Assembly (NCBI GenBank): GCA_964594075.1
Contig: CAZQKW010000009.1
Location: 19,732-83,731, forward strand
DNA: 64,000 nucleotides
Reading direction: 5' to 3'
DNA from: CAZQKW01 sp964594075
GTDB taxonomy: Bacteria > Desulfobacterota > WTBG01 > CAIYCZ01
A program made the translations under genes and the position numbers. Every line of letters starts with the position of its first letter. Positions within the stretch are counted from its first letter, which is position 1. Below are positions 42,757 to 53,200 of this stretch, piece by piece. The notes under the pieces were generated by a model that did not search any database, had not been told where the DNA came from, and was given only the letters and a program-made list of their open reading frames with translations.

Positions 42757-43170
42757 ATGGAACGCGAATTCACTCCCAGCATCCTCATATTCTGTTGTCA
42801 GAATGCAGTTGTTTCTCCCAAAAAACTGATTGAAGAATTTGATCACCCTGAGACCATAACGGTAATCGAACTTCCTTGTTCGGGTAAGATGGAGACCATC
42901 TATGCATTGCAGGCTTTTGAAAAGGGCATTGATGGCGTTTGCGTAACCGGCTGCAGGGAAGGACAATGTCATTACCTTGAGGGCAACCTGAGAGCGGCAA
43001 AACGAGTCCATCAAATTGCAGTGGTGCTGGATGAGTTACATCTGGGCGCTGATCGGGTGCAGATGCTGAATGTAGATTCTGCTGATGATTCGGCATTTAA
43101 GCAGTCTGCGGGGGCTTTTATTCAGCGGCTTAAAACCATCGGACCAAATCCCTTGAAAAAGGGGGACTAG
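42757..43170 (+). CDS. MvhD-like hydrogenase/heterodisulfide reductase iron-sulfur subunit
   Basis: About 137 aa from ATG 42757; an earlier frame start at 42685 is less likely. Family hallmarks: ILIFCCQNAV near 10, IELPCSGKMETIYALQAFEKGIDGVCVTGCREGQCHYLEGNLRA, where MvhD/FlpD have their [2Fe-2S] cysteines. These proteins carry electrons between hydrogenase or a ferredoxin-reducing flavoprotein and HdrA. In some organisms the homolog contains Sec, but here all positions are Cys. It lies directly before the glutamate synthase-like genes, suggesting it delivers electrons to them. Confidence 0.85.
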   Translation: MEREFTPSILIFCCQNAVVSPKKLIEEFDHPETITVIELPCSGKMETIYALQAFEKGIDGVCVTGCREGQCHYLEGNLRAAKRVHQIAVVLDELHLGADRVQMLNVDSADDSAFKQSAGAFIQRLKTIGPNPLKKGD

Positions 43171-43267
43171 TTAGCCACCCCAGCGTCTTTTATTCCTGTC
43201 GTGCCGGCAGGCTGTGTTACGGTTAGTTCTTCCATTTACTTGTTCAAGCAGTAAAGGTCACATAACT

Positions 43268-44659
43268 ATGCCCAAAAAGTATCATATTGATTTCAAGCAG
43301 GCTGCGCCCCGCTATACGCCGCTGGGCAAATCGGGGATTATTGATTTTCGGGAGGGATGCACCCGCTGCCGTCCCTGCGCAAAAAAGGCCTGTGTATACA
43401 ATGTGTATGATAAGCGCAATTTTGACAATGTATTGATGCTGGATTCCATAGATTACCTCTGTAAAAACTGTTTTCGGTGTGTTCAGCAGTGCAAAAAAGG
43501 CCTTTTAACCAAGTCCACCAATCCGGAATATGAAAAAATGGGCGATGCCTATTGGACGCCGGAAATTATCGCTACTAACTGGGCGCAGGCTGAAACAGGG
43601 AAGATTCCTGTTTCAGGGGCCGGTTACGGCGGGCCGTTTGCTGGGCCCGGATTTGACAGCATGTGGACAGATATGTCAGAAATTGTGCGCCCCACCAGAG
43701 ACGGGATTCACGGCAGGGAATATATAAGCACCGCGGTTGATATAGGGAAAAAACTGCCACAGCTCTATTTTAATGACGCAGGAGTCCTTGCATCCCCGTT
43801 TCCCCCGCTAATCGAATTGCCCATACCCATGATAATGAGTTTTCCCTCATTCGGGCATATAAGCAAAAACGTGAAGAGTGCACTGGCGCTGGCGGCATCA
43901 AAGGTCGGAACCATGCTGCTGATATCGGCAGAAGATTATGAAGACTATTTAATAAATTATAAACAGTGTCTCATACCCCAGTTCTCTGAGGAACACTATG
44001 CGATGCTACAAGACAAGATTGCTGGACATCGCGCAATTGAAATAGTGTATTCAAAAGGCAGCAGCGAGCTGTTTAAAGAAATTAAACAGAAATTCCCTGA
44101 TGTTATTGTTTTTTTCAAAGTACCGCTGGACGGGAGAGAACTGGAAATCAGTGAAGAGCTTGTTTCTCAGGGTGCCGAAGTTATCCACCTGTATGCCGAT
44201 GACAACGGGAATGAAATTGGCAAAACAAATCCGCGGTTTATCAAAGACATGATTCGGCGCGTACACCTGCGACTGGTAGAACTATGTCTGCGCGATCACA
44301 TCACACTAATCGCAGGCGGTGGCATTGCCATGGCGGAGCATGTAGCCAAAAGTATTATATGCGGGGCAGATGCAGTGGTAATGGATATTGCACTGCTCAT
44401 TGCGCTGGAATGCCGGCTCTGCAAACGATGTATAAAAAATCGGCCATGCCCCGTTACTATTGACAGTATAGAACCCGCCTGGGGATCGCAGCGCGTAATG
44501 AATCTGCTCTCAGCTTGGCGCAACCAGCTTCTGGAAGTGCTTGGCGCCATGGGCCTTAGAGAAGTGAGGCGACTGCGGGGTGAGGTGGGACGTTCTATGT
44601 TTTTTGAGGAATTGGAAGCAGATGTTTTCGGGAGGCTTTTTGGAAAGAGATTAACATGA
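43268..44659 (+). CDS. GltB-like FMN-domain protein, probably inactive paralogue
   Basis: 463 aa from ATG 43268. The N-terminus has a ferredoxin-like Cys cluster (GCTRCRPCAKKAC; LCKNCFRCVQQCKKG). The rest resembles the FMN-binding domain of glutamate synthase, ending in the segment GGGIAMAEHVAKSIICGADAVVMD and the cluster ligands ECRLCKRCIKNRPC. It lacks the synthase motif KPGxGGxLxGxKV and the GGTGA(A/S)P FMN loop that its neighbour has. It therefore probably does not make glutamate and may be an electron-transfer or structural partner. It overlaps the next gene by 4 bp. Confidence 0.75.
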   Translation: MPKKYHIDFKQAAPRYTPLGKSGIIDFREGCTRCRPCAKKACVYNVYDKRNFDNVLMLDSIDYLCKNCFRCVQQCKKGLLTKSTNPEYEKMGDAYWTPEIIATNWAQAETGKIPVSGAGYGGPFAGPGFDSMWTDMSEIVRPTRDGIHGREYISTAVDIGKKLPQLYFNDAGVLASPFPPLIELPIPMIMSFPSFGHISKNVKSALALAASKVGTMLLISAEDYEDYLINYKQCLIPQFSEEHYAMLQDKIAGHRAIEIVYSKGSSELFKEIKQKFPDVIVFFKVPLDGRELEISEELVSQGAEVIHLYADDNGNEIGKTNPRFIKDMIRRVHLRLVELCLRDHITLIAGGGIAMAEHVAKSIICGADAVVMDIALLIALECRLCKRCIKNRPCPVTIDSIEPAWGSQRVMNLLSAWRNQLLEVLGAMGLREVRRLRGEVGRSMFFEELEADVFGRLFGKRLT

Positions 44660-46209
44660 CAGCACAGAGTAAGATTGCAGAACCGGCAGACCGCCGCCAA
44701 ACGTTTCCGCCAATTAAACGCGCTCCGTCGCGATTCAGAAACCCCATCGGAAAATATAAAATCAGAAGGGGGGCGCAGTGCATTGCCTGCGGGAAATGCG
44801 CCACACTGTGTCCGGAGGGTGTTCACGTAAAGGCGGGAGACGCAATGGGTAAACCGCATGACTTTTACTGCCTGGGGTTTTCCTGCAAAAACAATTCATT
44901 TTATTGTATTGATAATTGCCCGGTACATGCGTTGCGGCTGGTCGAGAACCCGTTGTGCCAGACGTTAGGCGATTTGCGCTGGACCAGCGATCTGCTGATT
45001 AGCACCTGGTACATGGCCGAAACCGGCGAAGTTCCCCGGGCAGACATTGAGTATTGCCTCGGCAACAGTAACGGGGGGTTTGACAAGCTGAGATTTAAAG
45101 CTGCCGCCACAATGCCGGGAGCCGAAGTTTCTGATGATGAAATTTCTACCGCAATTGATCTTAACCGCAGCAATGACGGACGCCCCTTGGTGACCATTCA
45201 GGTTCCTTTTTATGGCGGCGGCATGTCGTTTGGCTCGGTAAGCTTAGCCACCATGGTGTCGCGGGCGAAAGCTGCTGCGGCGTGGGGGTCCTTTGGTTGT
45301 ACGGGAGAAGGCGGCTATCCTGAGCACCTCATACCATATGACAACCATATGATCACCCAAGTCGCGACTGGTTTGTTTGGTGTCCGCGAGCAGACAATTC
45401 AGCGCGTGCGCATTGTAGAATTTAAATACGCGCAAGGCGCTAAACCCGGTCTTGGCGGTCATTTGCTGGGCGACAAGGTAACGCCGGGCGTGGCCAAAAT
45501 GAGAGAAGCGGTGGTCGGCAACGCCCTGTTTTCTCCCTTCCCCTTTCATAGCGTGTATTCGGTGGAAGACCACAAAAAACATGTTGACTGGATAAAACAT
45601 GTAAATCCACAGGCGCTGGTATCCGTTAAAGTATCCACGCCCACCGATGTGGATATGGTTGCGGTGGGCATATATTATGCGGGAGCGCATATCATTCACC
45701 TTGACGGCAGTTACGGCGGAACTGGCGCAGCACCTGATATTGCGAAAAAAAATATCGCTATGCCCATTGAATATGCCATACCCAAGGTGCATCAGTTTCT
45801 TTTGGAAGAGGGTATTCGGGATCGTATTACCCTCATTGCCAGCGGCGGTATCCGCACCGCCCATGATGTGGCCAAGGCAATTGCACTGGGCGCAGACGGC
45901 GTAGTTATTGGTACTGCTGATATGGTGGCGCTTGAATGCGTGCGCTGCCACAACTGCGAAAGCGGGCGGGGATGCGCCCGAGGCATTGCCAGCACGGATC
46001 CCCGTCTGTCGGAAATGATAACAGTTGAATGGGGTGCCCAGCGGATAATAAACCTCTATACAGCATGGCGCACGCAATTGGTGCAGATACTCAAGCAATT
46101 CGGCATGCGCAGTATAAAAGAACTGGTTGGACGAACTGACTGCTTGTATCATGTTGATTATGTGGAGGGAAAGGATTCCGTGCACAGAGCAGCAGGAGGA
46201 GGAAACTGA
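44656..46209 (+). CDS. Glutamate synthase FMN-binding subunit (archaeal-type GltB2)
   Basis: 517 aa. N-terminal four-Cys ferredoxin cluster (CIACGKCATLCPEG) plus further Cys (CLGFSCKNNSFYC), then the glutamate synthase FMN barrel: GGGMSFGSVSLATMVSRAKAA, QGAKPGLGGHLLGDKV near 265, HLDGSYGGTGAAPD near 340, and RTAHDVAKAIALGADGVVIGTA followed by CVRCHNCESGRGC ([3Fe-4S] ligands). It makes glutamate from 2-oxoglutarate with ammonia delivered by the GATase subunit. The start overlaps the preceding stop (ATGA). Confidence 0.9.
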   Translation: MTAQSKIAEPADRRQTFPPIKRAPSRFRNPIGKYKIRRGAQCIACGKCATLCPEGVHVKAGDAMGKPHDFYCLGFSCKNNSFYCIDNCPVHALRLVENPLCQTLGDLRWTSDLLISTWYMAETGEVPRADIEYCLGNSNGGFDKLRFKAAATMPGAEVSDDEISTAIDLNRSNDGRPLVTIQVPFYGGGMSFGSVSLATMVSRAKAAAAWGSFGCTGEGGYPEHLIPYDNHMITQVATGLFGVREQTIQRVRIVEFKYAQGAKPGLGGHLLGDKVTPGVAKMREAVVGNALFSPFPFHSVYSVEDHKKHVDWIKHVNPQALVSVKVSTPTDVDMVAVGIYYAGAHIIHLDGSYGGTGAAPDIAKKNIAMPIEYAIPKVHQFLLEEGIRDRITLIASGGIRTAHDVAKAIALGADGVVIGTADMVALECVRCHNCESGRGCARGIASTDPRLSEMITVEWGAQRIINLYTAWRTQLVQILKQFGMRSIKELVGRTDCLYHVDYVEGKDSVHRAAGGGN

Positions 46210-46354
46210 CGCTAAAAATCCTTAACGTTACCTGCGACCCTCTGTGCCACTTTACAAATTTAACCCATCCCGGCATGGGGGGTGAGGATTTGGGTTTCAG
46301 GGTTTAGTATCCCAAAGCTATTTAAGCATCGAGGCTATTTAATTTATTCATACC

Positions 46355-48985
46355 ATGAAAGATATAGCTGTTATTCAAAAAATTATTGCGTCGCGCAGAA
46401 CATTGATACCTGCCCAAGCAAGCCGCCACTATCAGAAGGTGGAGGAAGAAGGGGGGTGCGGTGTTACCGGATTCGCCTCATCAATTCCGGTAGGCGGCAA
46501 ACACATCTTTGAGCCCTCAGTGCAGATGCACAACCGCGGCAATGGCAAAGGGGGAGGAATTGCGGCGGCCGGCTTGTGCGCCGACGACCTGGGTGTCACG
46601 CAGGAAATCCTTGATAATGATTATCTGTTACAGGTAGCTTTTCTTGACCCGCATGCTCGCGAGCAGGTTGAACAGGAATGCATCCGGCCATTTTTAGACA
46701 TTGATAATGCGGAACGGATTCCCACCATAGATGATTTCCGCGAGATAGCGGGCCTTGAGACGCGTCCTCCGGATGTATGGCGCTACTTTGTGCGGGCGAA
46801 GGAAAAGGTCCTTGCTGATTTCAGAGAAAAACATGGTTTGGAAAAGCTGGATTATAGAAAAGCGGAGGATGAGTTTATCTACCAGAATTCCTATCGCTTG
46901 AACCAGAAATTTTACACCTCGTTAGGCGAAAAACGGGCGTTTGTTCTTTCCCACGCGCGCGACATGATGGTGCTGAAAATTGTTGGCTATGCCGAACAGG
47001 TGGCACAGTATTATAAACTTGAAAATTTCAAGGCGCATATCTGGATTGCCCATCAGCGCTACCCGACCAAAGGTAAGGTCTGGCACCCGGGCGGCGCGCA
47101 TCCATTTATTGGGATGCATGAAGCATTGGTGCATAACGGTGATTTTGCCAACTATTACTCGGTGACGGAGTATCTTCGGCAGCGAAATATTTATCCGCAA
47201 TTTCTCACAGATACCGAAGTCTCAGTGCTGTTATTTGATTTGTGGAACAGAGTGTATGGATATCCGCTTGAATATATCATTGAGGCGTTGGCGCCCTCGG
47301 GCGAAATGGATTTTGATTGTCTGCCGCCAGAAAAACAAAAAATTTACCGGGCCATTCAGGCAGCACATATTCATGGCTCACCTGACGGCCCGTGGTTTTT
47401 TATAATTGCTCGGCATGATCCCTACACCAATCGCTATCAACTGCTGGGAATTACCGATACCTCTATGCTTAGGCCGCAGGTATTTGCCCTGCAGGAAAGC
47501 GAGGCCGTGCAGATCGGTCTCATCTGTTCTGAAAAACAGGCCATTGATGCGACGCTGCATAGTCTCTCGGAAGAAGATAAACGGTTCGGCCCCATCGCAG
47601 ACAAATACTGGAATGCGCGCGGGGGAAGCCATACAGATGGCGGCGCCTTTTTGTTTGAATTTACCAAGAACGGCTCGTCCACTGCGGCCGCAGGTTTTAC
47701 CTGTCGAGACAAATTTGGCAGGATAATATCTACGGCACAGAACCAGCAGCATCGTGATCGCAGCATCGAAGTCTTTTCAGCCCCTGCCCCTGCCTCTGGC
47801 GCGGCAGACGTGCTATCTGCATTTGAAGAAAAAACCGCGGTGGAGATGTTTGAAGTAATAAGAAATAAGATTCAGCAGTGGGATTTTACCACCTGTGGCT
47901 GGTGTTTTGATCAGGTGAGCGCGTTTGGCAGCCGTGATGGGGCGGCCTACGAGAAAGCTCTCGGAGTTCTTACGCGCCTGATTGATTACCGTTATGCAAC
48001 CGGCAGCAAAAAACGCAGCTCGCTACTTGAACTGCTCAATCGCAGCCTGTATAAATTGTTTGCCAGTGTGCCCCAGATCATAGACCCGGCCACCGTCCCT
48101 TGTAAGCGGATTGACTGGCAGTTGCGCCAGCACCTGCGGCCGCCGGCGGCTTCGGAAACGACGCTCATTGTTTATGCGCGAGACTTTCCGCCCGAAGGCG
48201 AAGACTGTGATGCGCGCCTGTTATGTGATGCTTATAAACTGGGATGGAAACGTTTTATTGTCTATGGATGCCGTGGCCAGCGTTTTTATGGATGCGGATT
48301 TGGGCCGGATACGAGCGGGGTGCGTATTGATGTGTACGACAGCTCGGGCGATTATCTGGGATCCGGCGTTGACGGTATGGAAATATATGTGCACGGCAAT
48401 GCTCAGGATCAGCTCGGGCAGATAATGAAGGCCGGTAAGCTGGTGATTTACGGCGATGTGGGACAAACCTTTCTTTACGGGGCCAAAGGGGGCGAGGTGT
48501 TTGTCATGGGTAATGCGGCAGGACGCCCGCTTATTAATGCAGTTGGCTGTCCCCGGGTCGTTATTAATGGCACCTGCCTTGATTACCTTGCTGAATCATT
48601 TATGGCGGGAGACCCGCTCAAAGGGGGTGGCTTTGTTGTGCTTAACGGACTGGAATATGATGAAAACGGTGTCGTCAGAGAACAGGCCGTCCCCTATCCC
48701 GGATCAAACCTCTTCTCGTTGGCTTCTGGTGGAGCCATTTATGTTCGCGATCCCCATAAACTGGTTGTTGAGGAGCAGCTGAACGGCGGCTCATTGGTTC
48801 CCCTTGCGCAGGAGGACTGGCACCTGATCCTGCCCTATTTGCAGGAAAATGAAAGATTGTTTGGTATATCAATTGAAAAGGATCTCCTGACGGTCAACGG
48901 CTCAGTAAAGACCCCGTACGAAGTGTACCGAAAAGTTGCGGCAGTAAGGCTTGCCGTGCTGACCGACGTTGATGATGATGCATGA
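46355..48985 (+). CDS. Glutamate synthase GATase/GXGXG fusion subunit
   Basis: 876 aa. The N-terminal class II glutamine amidotransferase domain has its nucleophile Cys35 in EEGGCGVTGF, so a 34-residue propeptide must be removed or translation starts later. KGGGIAAAGL and IAHQRYPTKGKVWHPGGAHPF are the following domain motifs. The C-terminal part (~620-870) is the GXGXG beta helix (IYVHGNAQDQLGQIMKAG, LVIYGDVGQTFLYGAKGGEVFVMGNAAGR). In standard GltB these two flank the FMN domain. Here the FMN domain is a separate gene. No NADPH (GltD) subunit is visible, consistent with ferredoxin use. Confidence 0.88.
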   Translation: MKDIAVIQKIIASRRTLIPAQASRHYQKVEEEGGCGVTGFASSIPVGGKHIFEPSVQMHNRGNGKGGGIAAAGLCADDLGVTQEILDNDYLLQVAFLDPHAREQVEQECIRPFLDIDNAERIPTIDDFREIAGLETRPPDVWRYFVRAKEKVLADFREKHGLEKLDYRKAEDEFIYQNSYRLNQKFYTSLGEKRAFVLSHARDMMVLKIVGYAEQVAQYYKLENFKAHIWIAHQRYPTKGKVWHPGGAHPFIGMHEALVHNGDFANYYSVTEYLRQRNIYPQFLTDTEVSVLLFDLWNRVYGYPLEYIIEALAPSGEMDFDCLPPEKQKIYRAIQAAHIHGSPDGPWFFIIARHDPYTNRYQLLGITDTSMLRPQVFALQESEAVQIGLICSEKQAIDATLHSLSEEDKRFGPIADKYWNARGGSHTDGGAFLFEFTKNGSSTAAAGFTCRDKFGRIISTAQNQQHRDRSIEVFSAPAPASGAADVLSAFEEKTAVEMFEVIRNKIQQWDFTTCGWCFDQVSAFGSRDGAAYEKALGVLTRLIDYRYATGSKKRSSLLELLNRSLYKLFASVPQIIDPATVPCKRIDWQLRQHLRPPAASETTLIVYARDFPPEGEDCDARLLCDAYKLGWKRFIVYGCRGQRFYGCGFGPDTSGVRIDVYDSSGDYLGSGVDGMEIYVHGNAQDQLGQIMKAGKLVIYGDVGQTFLYGAKGGEVFVMGNAAGRPLINAVGCPRVVINGTCLDYLAESFMAGDPLKGGGFVVLNGLEYDENGVVREQAVPYPGSNLFSLASGGAIYVRDPHKLVVEEQLNGGSLVPLAQEDWHLILPYLQENERLFGISIEKDLLTVNGSVKTPYEVYRKVAAVRLAVLTDVDDDA

Positions 48986-49067
48986 CCGGGAGGTTCACGC
49001 GTACCGTGCGCAATAAACAGTTTTCATACGGTAATTTTTGGAGCGCAAGGCAGCGCGAGGGTTGTTT

Positions 49068-50189
49068 ATGAAAGCCATTTTAGCATTAGAAGACGGGAGC
49101 GTTTTTACCGGCACATCCTTTGGCGCAACCGGCGAGCGGTATGGGGAGGTGGTATTTAATACCAGCATGACCGGTTACCAGGAAATCCTAACCGATCCAT
49201 CGTATAAAGGGCAGATCGTAGTCATGACGTATCCCCTGATTGGCAATTACGGCGTCAACGATGAAGATGTGGAGTCGGCACTGCCCCAGGTAGAGGGATT
49301 TGTGGTACGGGAAGTAAGCCGCATGAGCAGCAATTGGCGATCGCAGCAGACGCTTGCGCAGTACCTCAAAGAACATAATGTGGTCGGCATTGAAGGCGTT
49401 GATACCCGCAAGCTTACCAAACACATCCGCACAGTGGGCGCGATGAAAGCAGTGCTGTCCAGCGAGGATCTGGATGAGCGGCGGCTGGTAAAAAAAGCCA
49501 AGGACTCACCGGGCTTGGTCGGGATTGATCTGGTCAAAGAAGTCACCTGCCGGCAGCCGTATTCATGGAACACGCTGCGTGGACAAACTGGCATCACCGC
49601 CTGCGATAACGCGTCGCCGGCAGGCCGGTTTTCTTATAAGGTGGTCGCCATAGACTGCGGTATAAAATATAACATTCTGCGGCTCTTGCAGACTGCGGGA
49701 TGCGATGTAACCGTGGTGCCTGCCCATACCAGCGCGCAAGAGATTACCGCCATGAATCCCCACGGAGTTTTTTTGTCCAACGGGCCGGGCGATCCCGCCG
49801 GTGTGCCCTATGTGGTTGAAACGGTGCAAAAGCTTATGGGTTCGTATCCCATTTTTGGCATTTGTCTGGGGCACCAGATGCTGGGCCTTGCCTACGGTGG
49901 CAAAACCTATAAATTGAAGTTCGGCCATCGCGGCGGGAACCAGCCGGTCAAGCACCTTGCAACAGGCAAAGTTGATATTACCTGTCAGAATCATGGTTTT
50001 TGTGTTGACGTAACATCCCTTAACCAGGACGAAGTGGCACTGACGCATATCAATTTAAATGATCAAACCATAGAGGGGATGCGGCATAAAAAATATCCGG
50101 TATTTTCCATACAGTATCATCCCGAATCATCCCCCGGTCCCCACGATGCCCGCTATCTGTTCAACGAATTTATAAAACTGATGCAATAG
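49068..50189 (+). CDS. carA: Carbamoyl-phosphate synthase small subunit
   Basis: Glutamine-hydrolysing subunit that feeds ammonia to CarB for pyrimidine and arginine synthesis. 373 aa from ATG 49068 (MKAILALEDGSVFTG, GAGGG upstream). GATase triad: nucleophile in FGICLGHQMLGLA near 265 and His/Glu in IQYHPESSPGPHD near 350. It is separated by 22 bp from carB and follows the glutamate synthase gene by about 80 bp, within one transcript direction. Confidence 0.96.
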   Translation: MKAILALEDGSVFTGTSFGATGERYGEVVFNTSMTGYQEILTDPSYKGQIVVMTYPLIGNYGVNDEDVESALPQVEGFVVREVSRMSSNWRSQQTLAQYLKEHNVVGIEGVDTRKLTKHIRTVGAMKAVLSSEDLDERRLVKKAKDSPGLVGIDLVKEVTCRQPYSWNTLRGQTGITACDNASPAGRFSYKVVAIDCGIKYNILRLLQTAGCDVTVVPAHTSAQEITAMNPHGVFLSNGPGDPAGVPYVVETVQKLMGSYPIFGICLGHQMLGLAYGGKTYKLKFGHRGGNQPVKHLATGKVDITCQNHGFCVDVTSLNQDEVALTHINLNDQTIEGMRHKKYPVFSIQYHPESSPGPHDARYLFNEFIKLMQ

Positions 50190-50211
50190 TTTCCCTGCGC
50201 GTACTAATCAC

Positions 50212-53200
50212 ATGCCACGCAGAACAGACATCCATAAAATTCTCATCATTGGTTCCGGCCCCATAGTCATTAGCCAGGCCTGCGAATTTGACTACTCCGG
50301 CACGCAGGCATGCAAAGCGCTGAAAGAAGAAGGGTTTGAAGTGGTTCTGGTTAACAGCAATCCGGCAACTATCATGACCGATCCGGAGATGGCTGATAAA
50401 ACCTATATTGAACCCATTACCCCGGATAGTGTTGAACTGATAATCAAACGCGAGCACCCCGATGCGCTGCTGCCCACCATGGGAGGGCAGACAGCCCTCA
50501 ACGTTGCATCACTGCTGGCGGAGAAAGGCGTGCTAGAGCGCTACGGCGTGAAGATGATTGGCGCGCACTATGAGGCAATCCGCAAGGCGGAAGACCGGGA
50601 ATATTTCAAGAACGCAATAAAAAAGCTGGGTCTTGACCTGCCGCAGAGCGGACTTGCCCACACTATGGATGAAGCGCGCGCCATAGCCGCGCGCTTAGGA
50701 TTTCCGCTCATCATCCGCCCCAGCTACACGCTGGGCGGCACGGGCGGCGGGATTGCCTACAACACGCAGGACTTTGTAGAGATCGCAGCCCAGGGCCTGC
50801 AGTGCAGCATGATCAACGAGATTCTTATTGAAGAATCGGTAATCGGCTGGAAAGAGTATGAGCTCGAGGTGATGCGTGACCTGAAAGACAATGTGGTCAT
50901 TATCTGCTCGATTGAAAATCTTGATCCTATGGGCATCCACACCGGCGACAGCATCACCGTTGCGCCTGCGCAGACGCTGACCGACAAGGAATACCAGCAG
51001 ATGCGGGATGCCGCCATTGCGATTATCCGGGAAATCGGGGTTGAAACCGGCGGATCAAACATTCAGTTTGCGGTGAACCCGGAAAACGGGCGCATGGTGG
51101 TCATAGAAATGAATCCCCGGGTTTCGCGAAGTTCCGCCCTTGCTTCAAAGGCCACGGGGTTCCCCATTGCAAAAATGGCGGCAAAACTTGCAGTCGGCTA
51201 CACCCTTGACGAAATACCTAATGATATTACCAAAGAGACGCCGGCTTCCTTTGAGCCCACCATTGATTATTGTGTGGTTAAAATACCGCGCTTCACCTTT
51301 GAAAAATTCCCTGAAACCGACCCGACGCTGGGCATTTCCATGAAATCAGTGGGCGAAACCATGGCGATCGGCAGAACCTTCAAGGAAGCGCTGCAAAAGG
51401 GGTTGCGCTCCCTTGAAATTGGGCGCTGGGGGCTCGGCGCAGACGGTAAAGACCCGGTTGTTGCCGATCAGCAGGAATGGACGGCGCTGGTGAGAAAAAA
51501 ACTAGCGACCCAGAATGCGGAGCGCATCTTTTATGTGCGCCATGCTTTTCAATTGGGAATGTCCCTGGCCGAGATTCGCGATCTGAGCAAAATTGATCCG
51601 TGGTTTTTAGATAACATAAAACAGATTGTTGACACTGAACAGCAGATACAAACAGCGGTTAGGACATGGTGCACTGCACCGGCTCATACCCAGAACCCGA
51701 TTGCAGGGCACACCACATTTCTCTGGAAGATTAAACAATATGGATTTTCTGACCGGCAGCTTGCCTGGCTATCAGGCCTTGACGAAGATTCCGTTCGCCA
51801 GATGCGGGAACAGGCGGGCATCAAACCGGTATTCAAGCTGGTTGACACCTGTGCGGCAGAGTTTGAAGCCTATACGCCCTATTATTATTCAACCTATGAG
51901 CGGGAAAACGAGGTCAAAAAAACCACCTGCAAGAAAATTATGATACTGGGCGGCGGTCCGAACCGCATCGGCCAGGGAATTGAGTTTGATTACTGCTGTG
52001 TGCATGCATCATTTGCTTTGCGGGATCTGGGGTATGAGACCATCATGGTCAACAGCAACCCGGAAACAGTAAGCACTGATTATGATACCTCAAGCAGGCT
52101 TTATTTTGAGCCCTTAACCCTGGAGGATGTCCTGAATATTGTCGCAGCAGAGCAGCCTGACGGGGTCATTGTGCAGTTTGGGGGACAGACGCCACTCAAT
52201 CTCGCGGTGCCGCTGGCGCGACACAATGTGCCGATTATTGGCACCTCGCCCGACAGCATTGACCGCGCGGAGAACCGCAAGCGCTTTACCGCGGTGCTGA
52301 CAAAACTGGGGCTTCGCCAGCCGCCCAATGCGACAGCGACCTCGGTAGCTGAAGCGGTACACAAGGCCCGCGAACTGGGGTTTCCGGTGCTGGTGCGGCC
52401 ATCGTATGTGCTGGGCGGCAGGGCAATGCGGATTGTTTATGATGAAGATACCTTGCGCCGGTTTGTGCATGAGGCCATAACCGTCAATCCCGAACACCCT
52501 ATTCTGGTGGACAAATTTCTTGAGGACGCCATAGAAGTTGACGTGGATGCGGTTGCAGACGGGGAGAGCTGTGTTATTGCCGGCATCATGGAGCACATTG
52601 AACAGGCCGGCATTCATTCAGGCGACAGCGCCTGTGTCATTCCGCCCTATTCACTGTCAGACCGCATACAGGAAATTATACGGCATAATACCTTTGCCCT
52701 GGCGCGCGAACTCAATGTCGTAGGCCTTATGAACATCCAATGTGCCATAAAAAACGACACTGTTTACATTCTGGAGGTTAATCCCCGGGCATCACGCACC
52801 GTGCCGTTTGTCAGCAAGGCAACCGGCAGACCCTGGGCAAAAATCGCGGCCCGGGTCATGGTCGGGAAAAAACTTCAGGAGCTTGGCATAACCAGCGAGG
52901 TGAGGATAGGGCACTTTGCAGTCAAGGAAGCAGTGTTTCCGTTTAATCGGTTTCCGGGCGTGGATCCGATTTTAGGCCCGGAGATGAAATCAACGGGCGA
53001 AGTCATGGGCATCGATGAGGACTTTGGCAAAGCATTTCTCAAATCGCAGCTTGCTGCAGGCCAGCGGTTGCCGCGAGACGGAACGATCCTTATTAGTGTC
53101 AATGATCGGGATAAAAAATTAATAACAGAAAGTGCAAAACAGATGGAAGCATTGGGGTTCACTCTGGTGGGCACTGTTGGCACCGCCCGGTATCTCAAGG

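Noticed and set aside
45244..46185. 313-codon antisense ORF within the glutamate synthase FMN subunit
   Set aside because: The sense strand has clear motifs, and the antisense frame has no domain or RBS.
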